DNA of 64,000 bases from Brachycybe producta (GCA_036925085.1 JAUPFP010000041.1:256001-320000); one strand, 5' to 3'. Positions 53,800 through 64,000 are shown, numbered from the stretch's first letter. The notes: a model not told the origin generated them from the letters alone. Numbers and translations: made by a program.

Positions 53800-55185
53800 C
53801 AAAAAGGCCTGTGGCCAAGGGTTAAAAAAAAAGTCCAACTGCAGCATGCAAAATGCATGGTCAAAACCCAGAGATATAAATATGCTAAAAAATTGCAATG
53901 TGTTCTGGTATAGCTGAAATAATGCACTGGCAAAAAATTAAAGAGCCCAAAAATACAAGTTTATTTTCATGCATAAAATCCTCTGAAAGAGAGTTCCTAT
54001 ATATGGGGGCATTTGAAAAGTACTTCTGCTTTTTAAACATGCATTTGGGGCCAAGCCTTATAATTTTTAAATTTTAATTTATTATAATTAAATTTTTAAA
54101 TTAATTGATTTAAAAATGTTTAATGTATATATGGGTAAGGGTGGGCTAGGTAGGATATCTTACCTAGCTCACCCTCACCCATATAGGCATAAAACATTTT
54201 TAAATGCCATAGACCTCCACGTAAATTCTAACTTTTGTGCACGATTTTGACACTCTTTTTGGTGTTTCCACCAAAAAATTGCATATTTGTACTCATCTCA
54301 ACAAGACGTTTCCAACGAACTACTGTTCATTTAAATTGGCGAGGGGTTTCTATATAACAATTATACCCAGGCTGCAAATTATAGCTAAAAATAAAATTCT
54401 CAACAGGGAACTGAGTTAAAGCCCGTGTCTTACAATAAACATAAAACAATCTCATTTTATGACTTTTTTATATTTGTTTAAATGTTAATATAGGCTACAT
54501 GTAGATACAAAGGTGCCCGAACTCCTGGCGCCTTAAAAAACCACTGATGCTGTTTCTTGAAGTGCGATGCATATTGGCAAACCTTGGAGGAACTCAAATT
54601 GTTGTTGCTGATAAATTGATAATGTTGTACCCACTGAAAATTTGATCAGTTCATTTGGAAAATTGTGTGCATTACAGTGCTTATTATGTTCTTCACATAA
54701 AGTGAAACTTTAGTAACGTTTCAAATTGCCGTTTGTTGCCTTTGAGTCAACAGAATAACTTTGGAAGCACATTAATTGACCATGTCTCATGGCACGTCCA
54801 ACTCTAAAAGTGTCTAGGTTCTTAATCCAATTTTAAATTCAGTAGAATCTGAATTGTTGATCTTCTGCACCACAAGATATAATCAAAATGCCTTAAAAAT
54901 CTTTTTAACAAAAATCACTATGACAAAAATTTGTAACAAGCAATACATTTTTTAAATAAAGCTGCTCCTAAAAAAGGTGATGTTCATTTTTTTCTTTTTT
55001 GTCTTTGTTATCAAATTTAGTGATAATGACGAGGCACCGTAAAAATTAATGGAAACACCACTGTAATTAAGATCATTAAAACATCATTTACATTTCACTA
55101 GAGACACTACCAATGATTAAATACATGGATACAAATAGAAGAGAATTTTGCATTAAATGTGTCACACCGATTGATGAATATAAAA
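53800..55185. other. Intergenic between SAP130 and AGFG1
   Basis: No exon recognised. Should include the SAP130 3' untranslated region next to 55190. A strong palindrome lies at 54108-54215. Confidence 0.35.
54108..54215. repeat. Long palindrome centred on AGGATATCTT
   Basis: TATATGGGTAAGGGTGGGCT...AGGTAGGATATC mirrors GATATC.TTACCT...AGCTCACCCTCACCCATATA, and TTTAAAAATGTTT / AAACATTTTTAAA continues outward. Arms of about 50 bases with few mismatches and almost no spacer. Confidence 0.8.
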
Positions 55186-55190
55186 ACCGT

Positions 55191-55340
55191 TTAATTCTTT
55201 TCCCTTTTACGAGATGGCTGCTTTGAAATGTACTTTGTCAAGATATCGACGACTCTCGACTTGTGGTCCAAAACTTTGAGTATCTGTGATCTTGCATCCT
55301 TCATCTGGTCCCTGATTATCTTACACCTTTGAAGGTTACC
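55191..55340 (-). CDS. SAP130: SAP130 last coding exon 18
   Basis: Codes for GNLQRCKIIRDQMKDARSQI, then LKVLDHKSRVVDILTKYISK and a basic tail PSRKREKN, then TAA. This corresponds to the GNMQRCKLVMDQISEARDS...LDHKDRVLKLL end of SAP130. Acceptor TTTCAAACAG. No AATAAA was seen close downstream on the minus strand. Confidence 0.95.
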   Translation of the reverse strand, partial: GNLQRCKIIRDQMKDARSQILKVLDHKSRVVDILTKYISKQPSRKREKN

Positions 55341-58300
55341 CTGTTTGAAACAAAGCAATCGAAAAAGTTACCTTCAAAAGTTTCTCATTGAAACATGATT
55401 TTCAAATAAAAAGTCAATGTTCGAAGAAAAAAACAAGTTTAAAATTAAGTTATTTCTCTTCAAAATTCCTATTATAGACTGATGTGCCACCAAACTTCAT
55501 CATTGGTAAGAACACAACTAAAAATGATACCCATCCCATCTAAGCCCACCTTAGGTGGGCAACCTTTTCTTTTAAATTTAGCTACAGAGGTGGCGATTGA
55601 GAAGCATAATTCGCCACACCATACAAAAAAAAAAATAAGAAACTCAGTAAGTTATTTAAATTCAAAATATAATTATATATGTATATTGTATAATTAGTAA
55701 CAAATCAATAACAGTGAAATCACACAAATAACTGACATAATTAATATTTGTTCAAATTGGAATCAAAATTTTTAATACAAAATTGCTAAAACAATTTTTT
55801 TTTGACAACTTGTTGAAATTTTGATTGAATGTCCCTGACTTACTGCACATCTCATCTCTGCCCATTATTATAAAAAAAGCAAAACATGACAAACACAAAA
55901 TTGCCTCGTGTGGCGATTGGTGAACAGGTTGCATATCGATATTCTAGGTGTAGACGGGTATACTTTTAATTAATTTTTTTTAACAAATACGTCGTTTGGT
56001 GATGCATCAGTCTATAACAGCAGTTTTCGTGAAAAGTCACTTTTGAAGTTTTTTATTTTATTTTATTAATGACTTCTTTGTATTTTAAACATCATCTTGA
56101 CAATCCTTTGCTTCAAGTCTTGTCATAATTTCAAATAGAAATGTCTGATGGTTACGGTATCTAAGTGATGTTTAATAGAAACAAAAAAAAAGCACAAAAA
56201 CTAACCCTGACGAGTTCGTTCGCACGATTAACATTTGAGTCTTCCATTTCATTTGTTCCCGATTTCCGTTCCATGTTCTCGAGAAGGTCAGTCAAACGAG
56301 AATGAACTGTAGATTCCATATCAGCCTATTAAACACGAGAGATCTTTACATTTGGACCAGAGTTAATGATAACGAATGCAATTTATTTTCGTTATTAGTT
56401 TTACCAAATCGTCTATCTGTGTACAAATGTGGTACATTTTCCAACCATTTGCTTTCTGTACTACTCTTTTCTGACTGGCCAAATCTCCGACGGTTGGACG
56501 TCTTTCGTCTTTGAGGAGGGTAAGCAATTTCAATCAAATTTGGTTTAAATTACAAAATCATAAAATGTGTGTATACCTTTGAGTTTAATATCACCATATC
56601 GCATGAAATGGTTCTGTCGGGACTTCCAAGAGTGGCGATAAGCATGCAATATCGCAACAGGACGCCTCTGCCTGTTGGATACCCAACGAACCCCTTCGTC
56701 GTCTGCGTCGTGAGAAACGGTCGGCTTTCGATCAGTCTGCTGCTTCACTTTCGACGAAATAGACAGCCGATCGGAACTTTCTTTCACGAGTTCCTTCTTT
56801 CTGTTATCTCGACTGTCTGTCTTTCCATCAAAGTCGTCTTCACCTTCGGTCGAATGCATTTCGATTAGTTCATTCCCGGTTCTGATAAATTATAAGAACA
56901 AAATTTCACTCGTTAAAAAAAAAAAAAATAAATAAATAAATAAATAACAGCAAATCGTGGATTAATTCATCGATTTACATTAAAGAAGATAACTAATAAC
57001 CGGGCAAAAACATACAAGAGCGGTTTCGCCCAGTTCACACCATGAAGTGATGCAGAAGGAACACATAAAAGTAACAATTATGTTATTTGGTGCATTTTAA
57101 CAATGTAAATGTGCAGTAAAGAACGCCTTTGTGTTGCGTCTGCGTTATTTCATTGTGTGAAGTAGTCCTTATTTACATAAGGGTACACATAGTTAAGGGT
57201 GTATCGTTAATCGTACAAGGTAAAATACGGGAAAGTTAAAAGTTTACAACATACAACTGCTGTTTCCGTGGCTTCTTTCTAGGGGAAGCTTCCATTATGC
57301 TCGTGGCCGTATTCGGAGCACCACAGTAACCTGAACAAAACAGTTTTTGACATTGTGACACGTAGTTGTTACAAGTGAAGCACTTCCACAATTTCTTATA
57401 ACTCACGTGCATCGTCTGTATCCATCGGTTCCTGTTTGATAACAACTGGCGATGAATGTTCCCCATTGCAGTTGCTTTCGTTTCCTTCTGATGAGTGAAC
57501 ATTGTCTTGACTTGAATCCTTTGGTCCACTAATAACGATTAGAAAAATATACAGAAATGTTTGGATGTTGATAAAATCCAACGAAATCAGACATACAAAG
57601 GTGTTTTTGGAGACGATGAGGACGAGGAAGTGCCCACAGTGACGCTTGAACTAGAACCGTCGTTATGCGGACTCTGAGGTCGAGAGCTCGGAAGTGAAGA
57701 CATAAGATTCTTACGAACTGCCATATTCGCACTGAAATTCACCGGAATGTATAAAACAATAAGAAATTGAAAAGAAAGTGTAGCTATATTACATACCCGT
57801 CAATTGTTCGCTTTCTCAAGATGCTAGGACGGGGAGAAGAAGAGGGAGTAACGGAAGAGGATGTGATCATTCCGGCTTGAACGGGGCTCCCAGCGTAGGG
57901 TGACGCCAGCGTGAGAGAAGAAGCCGTAGTCGTCGTTGTCAGAGTAGACAAAGATACTGAGTCGATTGCTTGAAAGAGGAACATTAATCAAAACACGTTC
58001 ACTTGCAAAATTGCATCTACAATAATGACATACAACTAACGGTCGAAGCAAAACTGTTGCTTGGTACACCAAGTGAATGCCGGTTGGTGGTCATAGAGAC
58101 CATCATCGGGCTTATAGTTATTGGTGCCGCATTAGAAACGGGGGCACGTACTGTTGACGGATGCACTAATTTATAACAAACACACAAAGTAAAACATTCA
58201 CTGTTAAGCACCATAATGATTTAGTCCCAAATCCAAAATGGAATATTGGAACTTGAACTCCAACTTATACCCTTTGAATAGGAACAAGTTATTCAAGGAA

Positions 58301-61300
58301 CCCTGTAGACCCCTTATTGCATCGTTAAGGTCTGTTTTAGATGTTTAAATGCAAGACCATGTTAGGTATTTTAAATGCAAATTGTATGATTCTTATATGT
58401 TTTTTGTTGGATATTAATTTCATAAAACTTACAAGGCACCAGGGTGGCTGATTTTTTTGATTTTTTTAAAAAATCAAATAATTCGATTTTTTTTATTTAA
58501 ATCAGATTTTTTTTTCATTTATATGAAATATTAACTTTTTTATGACGATGTTTGCAAAAATGAGTAATGATAACATTGTTAATTGTTAAGTTGTTAGTCA
58601 AATAATTGCAAAACAAAAAAAAATGTGAATAAACATTCAAATTTGAAAATAATAAGTTTCAAGCACTTTTAATTTAACATTCTAAACGTAAACACAAGCT
58701 TTGCAGCCCTTTCAGTTCCCAAAACAAATCACTGCCTCAAGAGATAAACTGGGTTAAGTCCCTTTTTTTAAAAAAAACACGATTTTACATCTTCATGAGA
58801 TGTAAAATTTGTGTTTTTTTAAACAGCTTGTGAAGTTTCTATCAGCGGTAAACAGGGTTAAGTCCACAGTTTTACAGATTGGCTGCTAGATGGTGGTATA
58901 CCATGTTAAGTCCTATTCCTTCAATGAAGAGAAAAACTTTCAAATGACTCCACTGTAAAATTTAGGTGACTTAAAACGGTTTACCTCTGAGGTTCTTAAA
59001 TACTTACTATTACTATTTATATCTACAGTATTTGTCCATGATTTCCACCAGTCAATTGGGGGATACTTCCTCAAGTATATCTTCCGAAAAAATAATGCAT
59101 TAATGAAAGGACTACCACCGGACTTTATTTTATAAACATAGAGAAAAATGCTGGGAACTGTTTTATTTTTATTGTATGTTAGTGTTGTAGTTAATGTTTA
59201 AATAAATGTAAATTTTTTCTAAAATTTTTTTTTGATTTAAATCAATGTGATTTAAATCACTGCCACCCTGCAGGGCACACTTAGAAATGTAAATATATCA
59301 ACACACTTGTAGTACACACAAAGTAATTAAGTGAACTATGGCACAGTTGAGAAATAAATATTGAGAATGAAGGACTTAATGCTTTATTTCAGCAGAACGT
59401 TCTAAAAACAATTCTTAAAAAACGTGGCCGTTTTTTTTTAAAAAAATAATGAAATTTAATAGATAGCATCCTAGATTCATTTATAAGTTAATTGATTATT
59501 TTAGGTGGTCCCATTCTAGAGTTACTGTATAACACCCAGAAAAAAAAAATAAAAATTTGATCAAAATGTAATTATAATGGAAAAGGTTTTGTCCAAATAC
59601 GGACACATTCATCCCCTCATACTTGACATATTTTGACAGTTCCAAAAGCAACAAAGGTCCAAGTTCAAAAATAATCCCTAAAAGTGTTTTCTATGTTAGA
59701 AACAAGATAAATTTATAAATGTAAAGCCACTCCATGTTAGAAAACAAACGCCAAAAGTGAGTGAGGGATAGTTTGCTTTTTGAAGCTTAAAATGTCAGCC
59801 ATTTTTTTTGCATGTCCATTGAACCCTATTGTAACAGAAGCACTAAGTGCAGTTTGTGCCATCTTGTGTGACACTTAAGTGTTGGCACAAAATACTCCAT
59901 AGGAAAAAGCTCTTAGTTGAGTTCCTTTTGGATATGCATCTTGGTTTGAAACCTTTTCAAAAACCCGGATAAATAAGTTGGAGTTCTACCTGTGTGGTTC
60001 TTTTTTTTTAATTGAACAAAACGTTTTTGAACTCACAGAGTCCAGCTCTAAGTGTTGTGGTAGATACGGCTGCAAATGGATGAGTACCGGCTGTGTTAGA
60101 AAACGTGTGCATAGCCAACGCTGGGCCTCCAACGCCAGAATATGACTCGTAATAGTAAGCTGTGGCTCCCGTCGGAATAGCATACGTTGTAGCATTTTGA
60201 ATATTCGGTCTGTTGATGAACAAAAACATAATCAACTTCCTCGACCTTAATAAATCGTTGAAATGCTGCTTTACTAACCTATCTTGTTTTGTCTCGGCAA
60301 TAACAACTCCCGTGGAAGCTACTGGAATGCCAGCACCTACAGTAACGGAAGAGGCAGAAGAACCAGTAACATTGGACGAAGAACGCTGTTGAGGGGGCGA
60401 TATAAAAAGCGTTGTCGTCGGCGCACTTCTCGTTACATCCGTATGCTGAGTTAATTCAGCGATCGGTCGTGTGGCCACAGTCAGTGGCTGAGGATAAACT
60501 TTTGCTATAATGAAAAAAGTTATTCATCTTGCAGTATTCTTGGTCTCGATACACAAAACAAGATTCGTTTTCTAACCGACAGGAATGGATGCTCCGGGGG
60601 ACACGATTGGTCTCGGTAAACTGTGCGTGACCACAACAGCAGTAGTTACAGCTAACAAAACGGTATTAGTTGTTTAAGAAACATAACAACCAAGTACAGT
60701 GCAATCGCGGTAATCCAAACAAATGATAGTTTGAACACCCGATAAACCAAACAGAAGTATGCTTTCGAATTGTCGTTAAAAACATCGTACAATAATAATT
60801 TGTAAATAACATTTAATGTAAAATTACCCATTTCTTAATTATAATCAATTTATTTTAATCAATCTCATCAATCTGAACATTTGTATAATTTGTTCGGATT
60901 ATTGCGAGTGTACTGTACTTCCAAAAAAATGCTTTTGCAGGCATACCTGGAACACCCGGTCTTGCAGGCGCTAAAGAAATACTTCCCGCCGCTGCTTGCA
61001 GCTGTGGAATCGGAGCTACACTATGAATTGCTTGTGCAATGACTTTCGGAAGGTGAGCATGCGATTGAGACGGCGTTGTCGCAATGAGAGAAGCAGTCAC
61101 TATTGGCCCAACGACCGTAGTAGCAGGCAAAGTGCCGTGAGCAACAAGCTGAGGATGAGATACGAGATGCGCCGATGGCAACGAATGAGTGATAAGGGAT
61201 TTCGCTTGTGATGGAATTGACTGCGATGTAGTCGGAGCTGGAACCGTCTGAATGGGCAACACTGCTGTCGAAGCATAACTAGGTCGATAGAAACCCTTAT

Positions 61301-63566
61301 CTGGCAACTAGATAAAATGAATTCACTTAGAAAACTGCGTTTATGTTCAGTTATAATGGGCGACTTACTTGCTGTATCTGCTGAAGAAAAGGTTGAGATT
61401 TAGTCAGAGCAGCAGTTGAATGGACTAGCGTCTGACGGACTGTGGCCTCACCTGCGACACGTGGTGAGGCTATCAACAGCTTACCAGATTGTAAATTATT
61501 TGTAACAAGCGGCAACGCTCTATACAGATATAAAATTGAAACTTTAAAAAACGGCAAAAATAAGGACAAGAAAAAACTTTCGCTAGTGACTCGATCTGAA
61601 CCCAAAAAAAGCGCATTAAAGTAATTACGAGCACTTGTATACACATTTCACAGAATAATAAAAGTTCCATTTATAAGATATTTCTAAGATAAGATTTTAT
61701 ACAAGTGATAAAAAGTTAAAAAAGCGAATTTACCGGTAGAAGTATGTAGGTTTTTAAAAACATTTTTTAAACAAAACTCATTGTCTCTTTGAAACTCCAT
61801 GAATAAACTAGGCGAGTGAAAACTTTTTTGTGACGATCAGTTCGGAAATAATTATTTAGTGGTTTTAAAGCAAAAACCAAAACGGTTTCTTTTGCATCAT
61901 TTAATCATCAAGTTTCGAAGAGACAATGAATTTTATTTAATAAATGCTTTTAAAAACCTACATACTGGTGCCGGTAAATTCGCTCCTTTGACTGTTTTTT
62001 TCACCATAAAACTATTTGGGGTATCCACCTGACGCGTACCTAGGAGCACGATTTATAATTAAAAACATAATTGTCACATTATCAAATATTTCATGACGCA
62101 AAATGCTAAATATGAAATTTTCATAGGCCATTGCACAACCCCAACAAGTAATTCATGGCATACAGTTTCAGAAACACTGACAGAGACGTTACGGCCTAAT
62201 AGTGCACTTGAAACGCTAAACGGGGCCTAAAGCCATTCATAAATTGCCTCCTTTAATACTGCTCATGCTCAATAGCAAAAAACCTTTGAAACATGTTTTT
62301 GTTTTCGAACAAAAACACAACACAATTGAAACAACTTTTTGTAAAAAAAAAACAGGTCAACTGGTTTTCTATAAATTGGGAAAAAGTTTTTCACAAAAAG
62401 TTGGCAGTAGAAACGCAAAGTAACCCAACAAAAATAAAAATAAGGCTGTTTTAATCACCATTCTTCACAACTCCAACAGTAAGAAAATAACTTAGTTATC
62501 ACAGAAACAATTATAGAAAGCATGAACAAACCTATGAATGTCAGTCGCTGAGGGCAACGACCGAGAAACGGGTGGAGGAACCGCTCGAAGTGTTTGTAAT
62601 GCAGGATTACGAGCCTATTGAAAAACCACCAAATAATTACAAAATATCAAAAATAAAAACGACCAAAACATCCAACCTGCAGAGAAGTGTGAGCACTTGA
62701 CTGTAAGCCCGACTGGTAAATCTGAGTTGTGCGTGGAATTGGAGTCGCAACGGCCGACTTCAATGTCGTTATACACGCGACGGCAGCAGCTCCTGAAAAC
62801 ACCAGCAACCAGACAACAATAAAGATTTTAACCGAGACACTTGGTTCTGTTTAAAAACGAACCTCTTGGAACGTGAGATGAATATGCGGCTTGAACTGCA
62901 GGATGCGAAAGATGAGATGACGAAATCTGTTGTATGTGAGACGTACCACGAATGATTGAAGCCATCGGTGCAGCTGAAGAAGGATTAGTATTAGAAGGGG
63001 TGGAAGAAGAACCACCACCACTACCACACGAAGTCACGGCCAATTCGGCCACGATCGTCCGCGGAACTTGAAACGAATCCATCGGTAATCGTTTCGGAAT
63101 CAATTTTCTTTCGAGATCATCCTGTAACTTACTTCCTTTCGTGACAACCGGTTGTGAGACGGCAGGAGTAGACGAAGGTAGTTGTCCAATGGCAGAAGCA
63201 GAGAATGGAGAAGCGATCGTATTCTGTTGGACGGACGAAGAACTAGAAACTGGTCCACGAGCGGGAAACGGCGAACGAACAGGAGAACCCTTGAATGAGA
63301 GAAACAACAGAATGAAACAACACTTGTTACAAAGTTACTATCGGTTTAAAATTAACTGAAAACACAGTGAATGCTGATTTCGATCCTTCATGCAATGTTG
63401 AAGGCGGCTGCGACGGAGCCAGTGGACGATGAGGAGCTGTAGACGGTACTACGACGTTTGGTAAAGTAGTTGTCATTGATAGAGGAGGCGCCTTAGAAAC
63501 CACATCGGAACCACTGTCAAGCTTATTTTCGGCCGTTAAAGCCGGTTTCGAAGAATCGGCGCTCAT
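55191..63566 (-). CDS. SAP130: SAP130 orthologue, Sin3A-associated corepressor subunit (complete coding gene)
   Basis: Eighteen exons join without a phase error into 1042 residues, against 1048 in human SAP130. The first ~700 residues are Ser/Thr/Pro/Ala-rich and largely disordered, with local matches such as SHVPRGAAAV, AKVYPQP, VTHSLPRPIVSPG and SPRPSILRK. The conserved C-terminal domain (SAP130_C family, about residues 800-1042) contains ASPRKKPRKQQL, DEGVRWV, HFMRYGDIKLK, ANGWKMYHICTQIDDL and GNLQRCKIIRDQMKDAR, then ILKVLDHKSRVVDIL. SAP130 is a nuclear subunit of the Sin3/HDAC complex, and its C-terminal region binds the scaffold. KQEPMD in exon 13 resembles the VEPMD motif of the human protein. 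The ATG is preceded directly by a TTGCTCAG acceptor, so a non-coding first exon lies upstream. Stop is TAA at 55191-55193. Confidence 0.95.
56206..56325 (-). CDS. SAP130: SAP130 coding exon 17
   Basis: Forty codons: ADMESTVHSRLTDLLENMER, then a polar stretch ending VNRANELVR, matching the DVYERLTNLQEG...HRINELIQ helix region. Acceptor TTAATAG, donor GTTAGT, phase 0 on both sides. Confidence 0.92.
56405..56508 (-). CDS. SAP130: SAP130 coding exon 16
   Basis: Codes for DERRPTVGDLASQKRVVQKA and NGWKMYHICTQIDDL, aligned with EEKKAMLQEIANQKG...GWKVHLCAAQLLQL in human. The correct frame is found by phase from exon 15; it is not the longest open frame at this place. Acceptor CTCAAAG, donor GTAAAA. 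Confidence 0.93.
56577..56881 (-). CDS. SAP130: SAP130 coding exon 15 (start of SAP130_C)
   Basis: Begins TGNELIEMHSTEGEDDFDGK and ends DEGVRWV, a short Arg/Pro linker, then WKSRQNHFMRYGDIKLK. This matches the DEEGVRYVPVRPRPP...HFQRYSDVRVK block of human SAP130. Acceptor TTATCAG, donor GTATAC. Confidence 0.94.
57255..57330 (-). CDS. SAP130: SAP130 coding exon 14 (basic motif)
   Basis: A 76-base exon coding for YCGAPNTATSIMEASPRKKP and RKQQL. ASPRKKPRKQQ is identical to the human basic motif, a probable nuclear localisation signal. Acceptor TGTTCAG. Donor GTATGT is chosen over a nearby GTTGTA because only it keeps phase. Confidence 0.93.
57407..57528 (-). CDS. SAP130: SAP130 coding exon 13 (KQEPMD)
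   Basis: Codes for GPKDSSQDNVHSSEGNESNC and then VVIKQEPMDTDDAR. The [IV]KxEPMD pattern is a likely sumoylation-type site (psi-K-x-E) and parallels VKEEVEPMD in human SAP130. Donor GTGAGT, one base carried over. Confidence 0.9.
57597..57731 (-). CDS. SAP130: SAP130 coding exon 12
   Basis: Codes for ANMAVRKNLMSSLPSSRPQS, then a Ser-rich run ending SPKTP. Acceptor GAATTTCAG, donor GTATGT, two bases carried over. Confidence 0.88.
57797..57968 (-). CDS. SAP130: SAP130 coding exon 11 (SPRPSILRK)
   Basis: Ends SSSPRPSILRKRTIDG, matching the SPRPSILRKKPATDG landmark of vertebrate SAP130 and so anchoring the register of the gene. Acceptor TTTCAAG, donor GTATGT, two bases carried over. Confidence 0.93.
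58034..58165 (-). CDS. SAP130: SAP130 coding exon 10
   Basis: Codes for HPSTVRAPVSNAAPITISPM through FASTVS. Acceptor TAAATTAG, donor GTATGT, one base in and one base out. The composition matches the flanking exons. Confidence 0.85.
58440..59270. mobile_element. hAT-like element in a SAP130 intron
   Basis: Ends CAGGGTGGCTGATTTTTTTG and GATTTAAATCACTGCCACCCTG with flanks CAAGGCAC (58432-58439) and CAGGGCAC (59271-59278), 7 of 8 identical. Inside, ACGATTTTACATCTTCATGA / TCATGAGATGTAAAATTTGT form a further inverted pair (58782-58812). No transposase recognised. Lies between SAP130 exons 9 and 10. Confidence 0.85.
59275..60030. other. SAP130 intron, dispersed repeat fragment
   Basis: CCATGTTAGAAAACAAACGCCAAAAGTGAG...TTTGCTTTTTGAAGCT at 59732-59789 repeats 14081-14137. 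No exon recognised. Confidence 0.45.
60037..60209 (-). CDS. SAP130: SAP130 coding exon 9
   Basis: Codes for PNIQNATTYAIPTGATAYYY and onward to TTTLRAGL, corresponding to the Tyr-rich central stretch of SAP130. Acceptor ATCAACAG, donor GTGAGT, one base carried over. The next intron (58166-60036) holds a hAT-like insertion. Confidence 0.88.
60279..60504 (-). CDS. SAP130: SAP130 coding exon 8
   Basis: Begins AKVYPQPLTVATRPIAELTQ, where human SAP130 has an AKVVPQ motif, and ends AETKQDR across the junction. Acceptor CATTATAG, donor GTTAGT, two bases carried over. Confidence 0.9.
60577..60651 (-). CDS. SAP130: SAP130 coding exon 7
   Basis: A 75-base exon coding for VTTAVVVTHSLPRPIVSPGA followed by SIPV, a recognisable SAP130 stretch. 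Acceptor TTTTGTTAG, donor GTTAGA; one base is shared on each side. Confidence 0.88.
60947..61307 (-). CDS. SAP130: SAP130 coding exon 6
   Basis: 120 codons from LPDKGFYRPSYASTAVLPIQ to ARPGVP, rich in Ala, Pro, Ser, Thr and His. Acceptor TTATCTAG, donor GTATGC, one base carried over. Confidence 0.9.
61369..61519 (-). CDS. SAP130: SAP130 coding exon 5
   Basis: Codes for ALPLVTNNLQSGKLLIASPR through LQQIQQ. Acceptor CTGTATAG, donor GTAAGT, exit phase 0. The sequence is a hydrophobic/Ser-Thr mix typical of the N-terminal half of the protein. Confidence 0.88.
61525..62525. other. SAP130 intron with inverted-repeat relic
   Basis: AATTTACCGGTAGAAGTATGTAGGTTTTTAAAA...CATT (61729-61768) mirrors AATG..TTTTAAAAACCTACATACTGGTGCCGGTAAATT (61946-61980), and CATTGTCTCTTTGAAACT / AGTTTCGAAGAGACAATG lies inside, so about 61729-61980 is a foldback. 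No exon recognised. Confidence 0.5.
62532..62614 (-). CDS. SAP130: SAP130 coding exon 4
   Basis: An 83-base exon coding for ARNPALQTLRAVPPPVSRSL and PSATDIH, ending with two bases of an Arg codon. Acceptor TCAATAG, donor GTTTGT. It has no motif of its own; phase and splice sites place it. Confidence 0.85.
62677..62792 (-). CDS. SAP130: SAP130 coding exon 3 (residues 210-248)
   Basis: Continues the VPRG|AAAV motif with AAAVACITTLKSAVATPIPR. Acceptor GTTTTCAG, donor GTTGGA after CTG CAG. Enters with 2 bases and leaves in phase 0. Confidence 0.9.
62863..63289 (-). CDS. SAP130: SAP130 coding exon 2 (residues 68-209)
   Basis: The longest exon, coding for GSPVRSPFPARGPVSSSSSV through to SHVPRG. 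The stretch MASIIRGTSHI...SHVPRG mirrors MSIIRSNAPGP...SHLPRG of human SAP130. Acceptor ATTCAAG, donor GTTCGT, one base carried over. Confidence 0.92.
63366..63566 (-). CDS. SAP130: SAP130 coding exon 1 (residues 1-67)
   Basis: Begins MSADSSKPALTAENKLDSG and continues with Pro/Ser-rich sequence. The ATG follows an acceptor-like TTGCTCAG at once. The frame stays open for 24 bases upstream, so the start rests on the splice site. Donor GTGTTT, phase 0. Confidence 0.85.
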
Positions 63567-64000
63567 CTGAGCAAACAATAAAAACCGCAAAAAACAACAT
63601 TAAGCGGGTACTAAAGGTACGGCTACTGAGTTATTACATACGATGCGCCAAAGACGCACATTACAACAAAAGAGCAGTACAAGAGGCTAAGCGGTTCTTA
63701 GAGGCTTTGTAGTTCTTATTCAAAAGAATTTACGAGTAGGCCTACACAAATAAAAGTACAAGTTTGAACAAACAGTATAGATAGTCGCTCCACTATCGAT
63801 AATTTTTTGAAATAAAATATAAAATCTATAGTCTTAACACTGAAACTAGTGCTGCCTCGAATAGTTCGATATAATCTTTAACAAAATATACGAGTCCCGT
63901 TCTGTTGTACATGGTGAACGACCGAATGAATAGCACCTACCCATAAATAACGGAATTAATTAATTTGGTAATCCTTTGTATTACAACTTAACCAAGCAAG
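63567..64000 (-). other. SAP130 upstream region: 5' intron or leader
   Basis: No coding sequence recognised. Because the SAP130 ATG sits directly after a 3' splice site, most of this stretch should be intron. The first exon and promoter are either unrecognised here or beyond the window. A TATCGATAATT-type motif near 63790-63810 also occurs near 30430 and is probably part of a dispersed repeat. Confidence 0.4.

Overview
This window is AT-rich, intron-rich animal nuclear DNA. By eye roughly two thirds of the bases are A or T. Long non-coding stretches are packed with small inverted-repeat elements, and the genes have many short exons with ordinary GT..AG introns. The protein sequences point to an invertebrate, and an arthropod is my best guess. 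The guess rests on the APD/DUF4792-DUF4793-like gene, a form I associate with arthropods, and on a Drongo/AGFG-type Arf-GAP gene. The species cannot be settled from the sequence alone.

Three genes are supported, all on the minus strand. (1) At 1510-2475 is a single-exon gene for a two-pass membrane protein of the animal DUF4792/DUF4793 family, related to the N-terminal part of plant APD ubiquitin ligases. (2) From 52614 down to 33616 is an AGFG1/Drongo orthologue. It is an Arf-GAP zinc-finger protein with NPF motifs, and nine coding exons are recognised, including one of 94 bases inside a 14-kb non-coding stretch. Its last small exon was not found. (3) From 63566 down to 55191 is a full-length SAP130 orthologue, a Sin3/HDAC corepressor subunit. 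It has 18 coding exons whose phases all join to one 1042-residue reading frame. A 5' non-coding exon probably lies upstream, near or beyond the window end.

Region by region: 1-1509 is repeats; 1510-2475 is the DUF4792/4793 gene; 2476-33615 is about 31 kb without a recognised gene; 33616-52614 is AGFG with two long introns; 52615-52890 is its 5' leader and probable promoter; 52900-55190 is repeats; 55191-63566 is SAP130; 63567-64000 is upstream leader or intron. The genes share no pathway: one acts on chromatin, one in vesicle traffic or nuclear export, and one is a membrane protein of unknown role.

The non-coding DNA is a dense, layered collection of DNA-transposon relics, many with readable ends and target-site duplications. 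There are hAT-like elements with 8-bp duplications, two of them with transposase remnants. There is a mariner deletion derivative with TA flanks, pogo/Tigger-like elements with TA flanks, PIF/Harbinger-like foldbacks with TTA or TAA flanks, and a foldback family with 9-10 bp duplications that looks Mutator-like. Nested and chimeric copies occur. I found no CRISPR array, operon, rRNA or convincing tRNA, and no clearly novel multi-gene system. The oddest unexplained items are a TATA/initiator-like site plus splice donor on the plus strand at 35583-35703, a perfect 58-bp palindrome at 27333-27390, and a triplicated pyrimidine-rich unit at 14530-16050.
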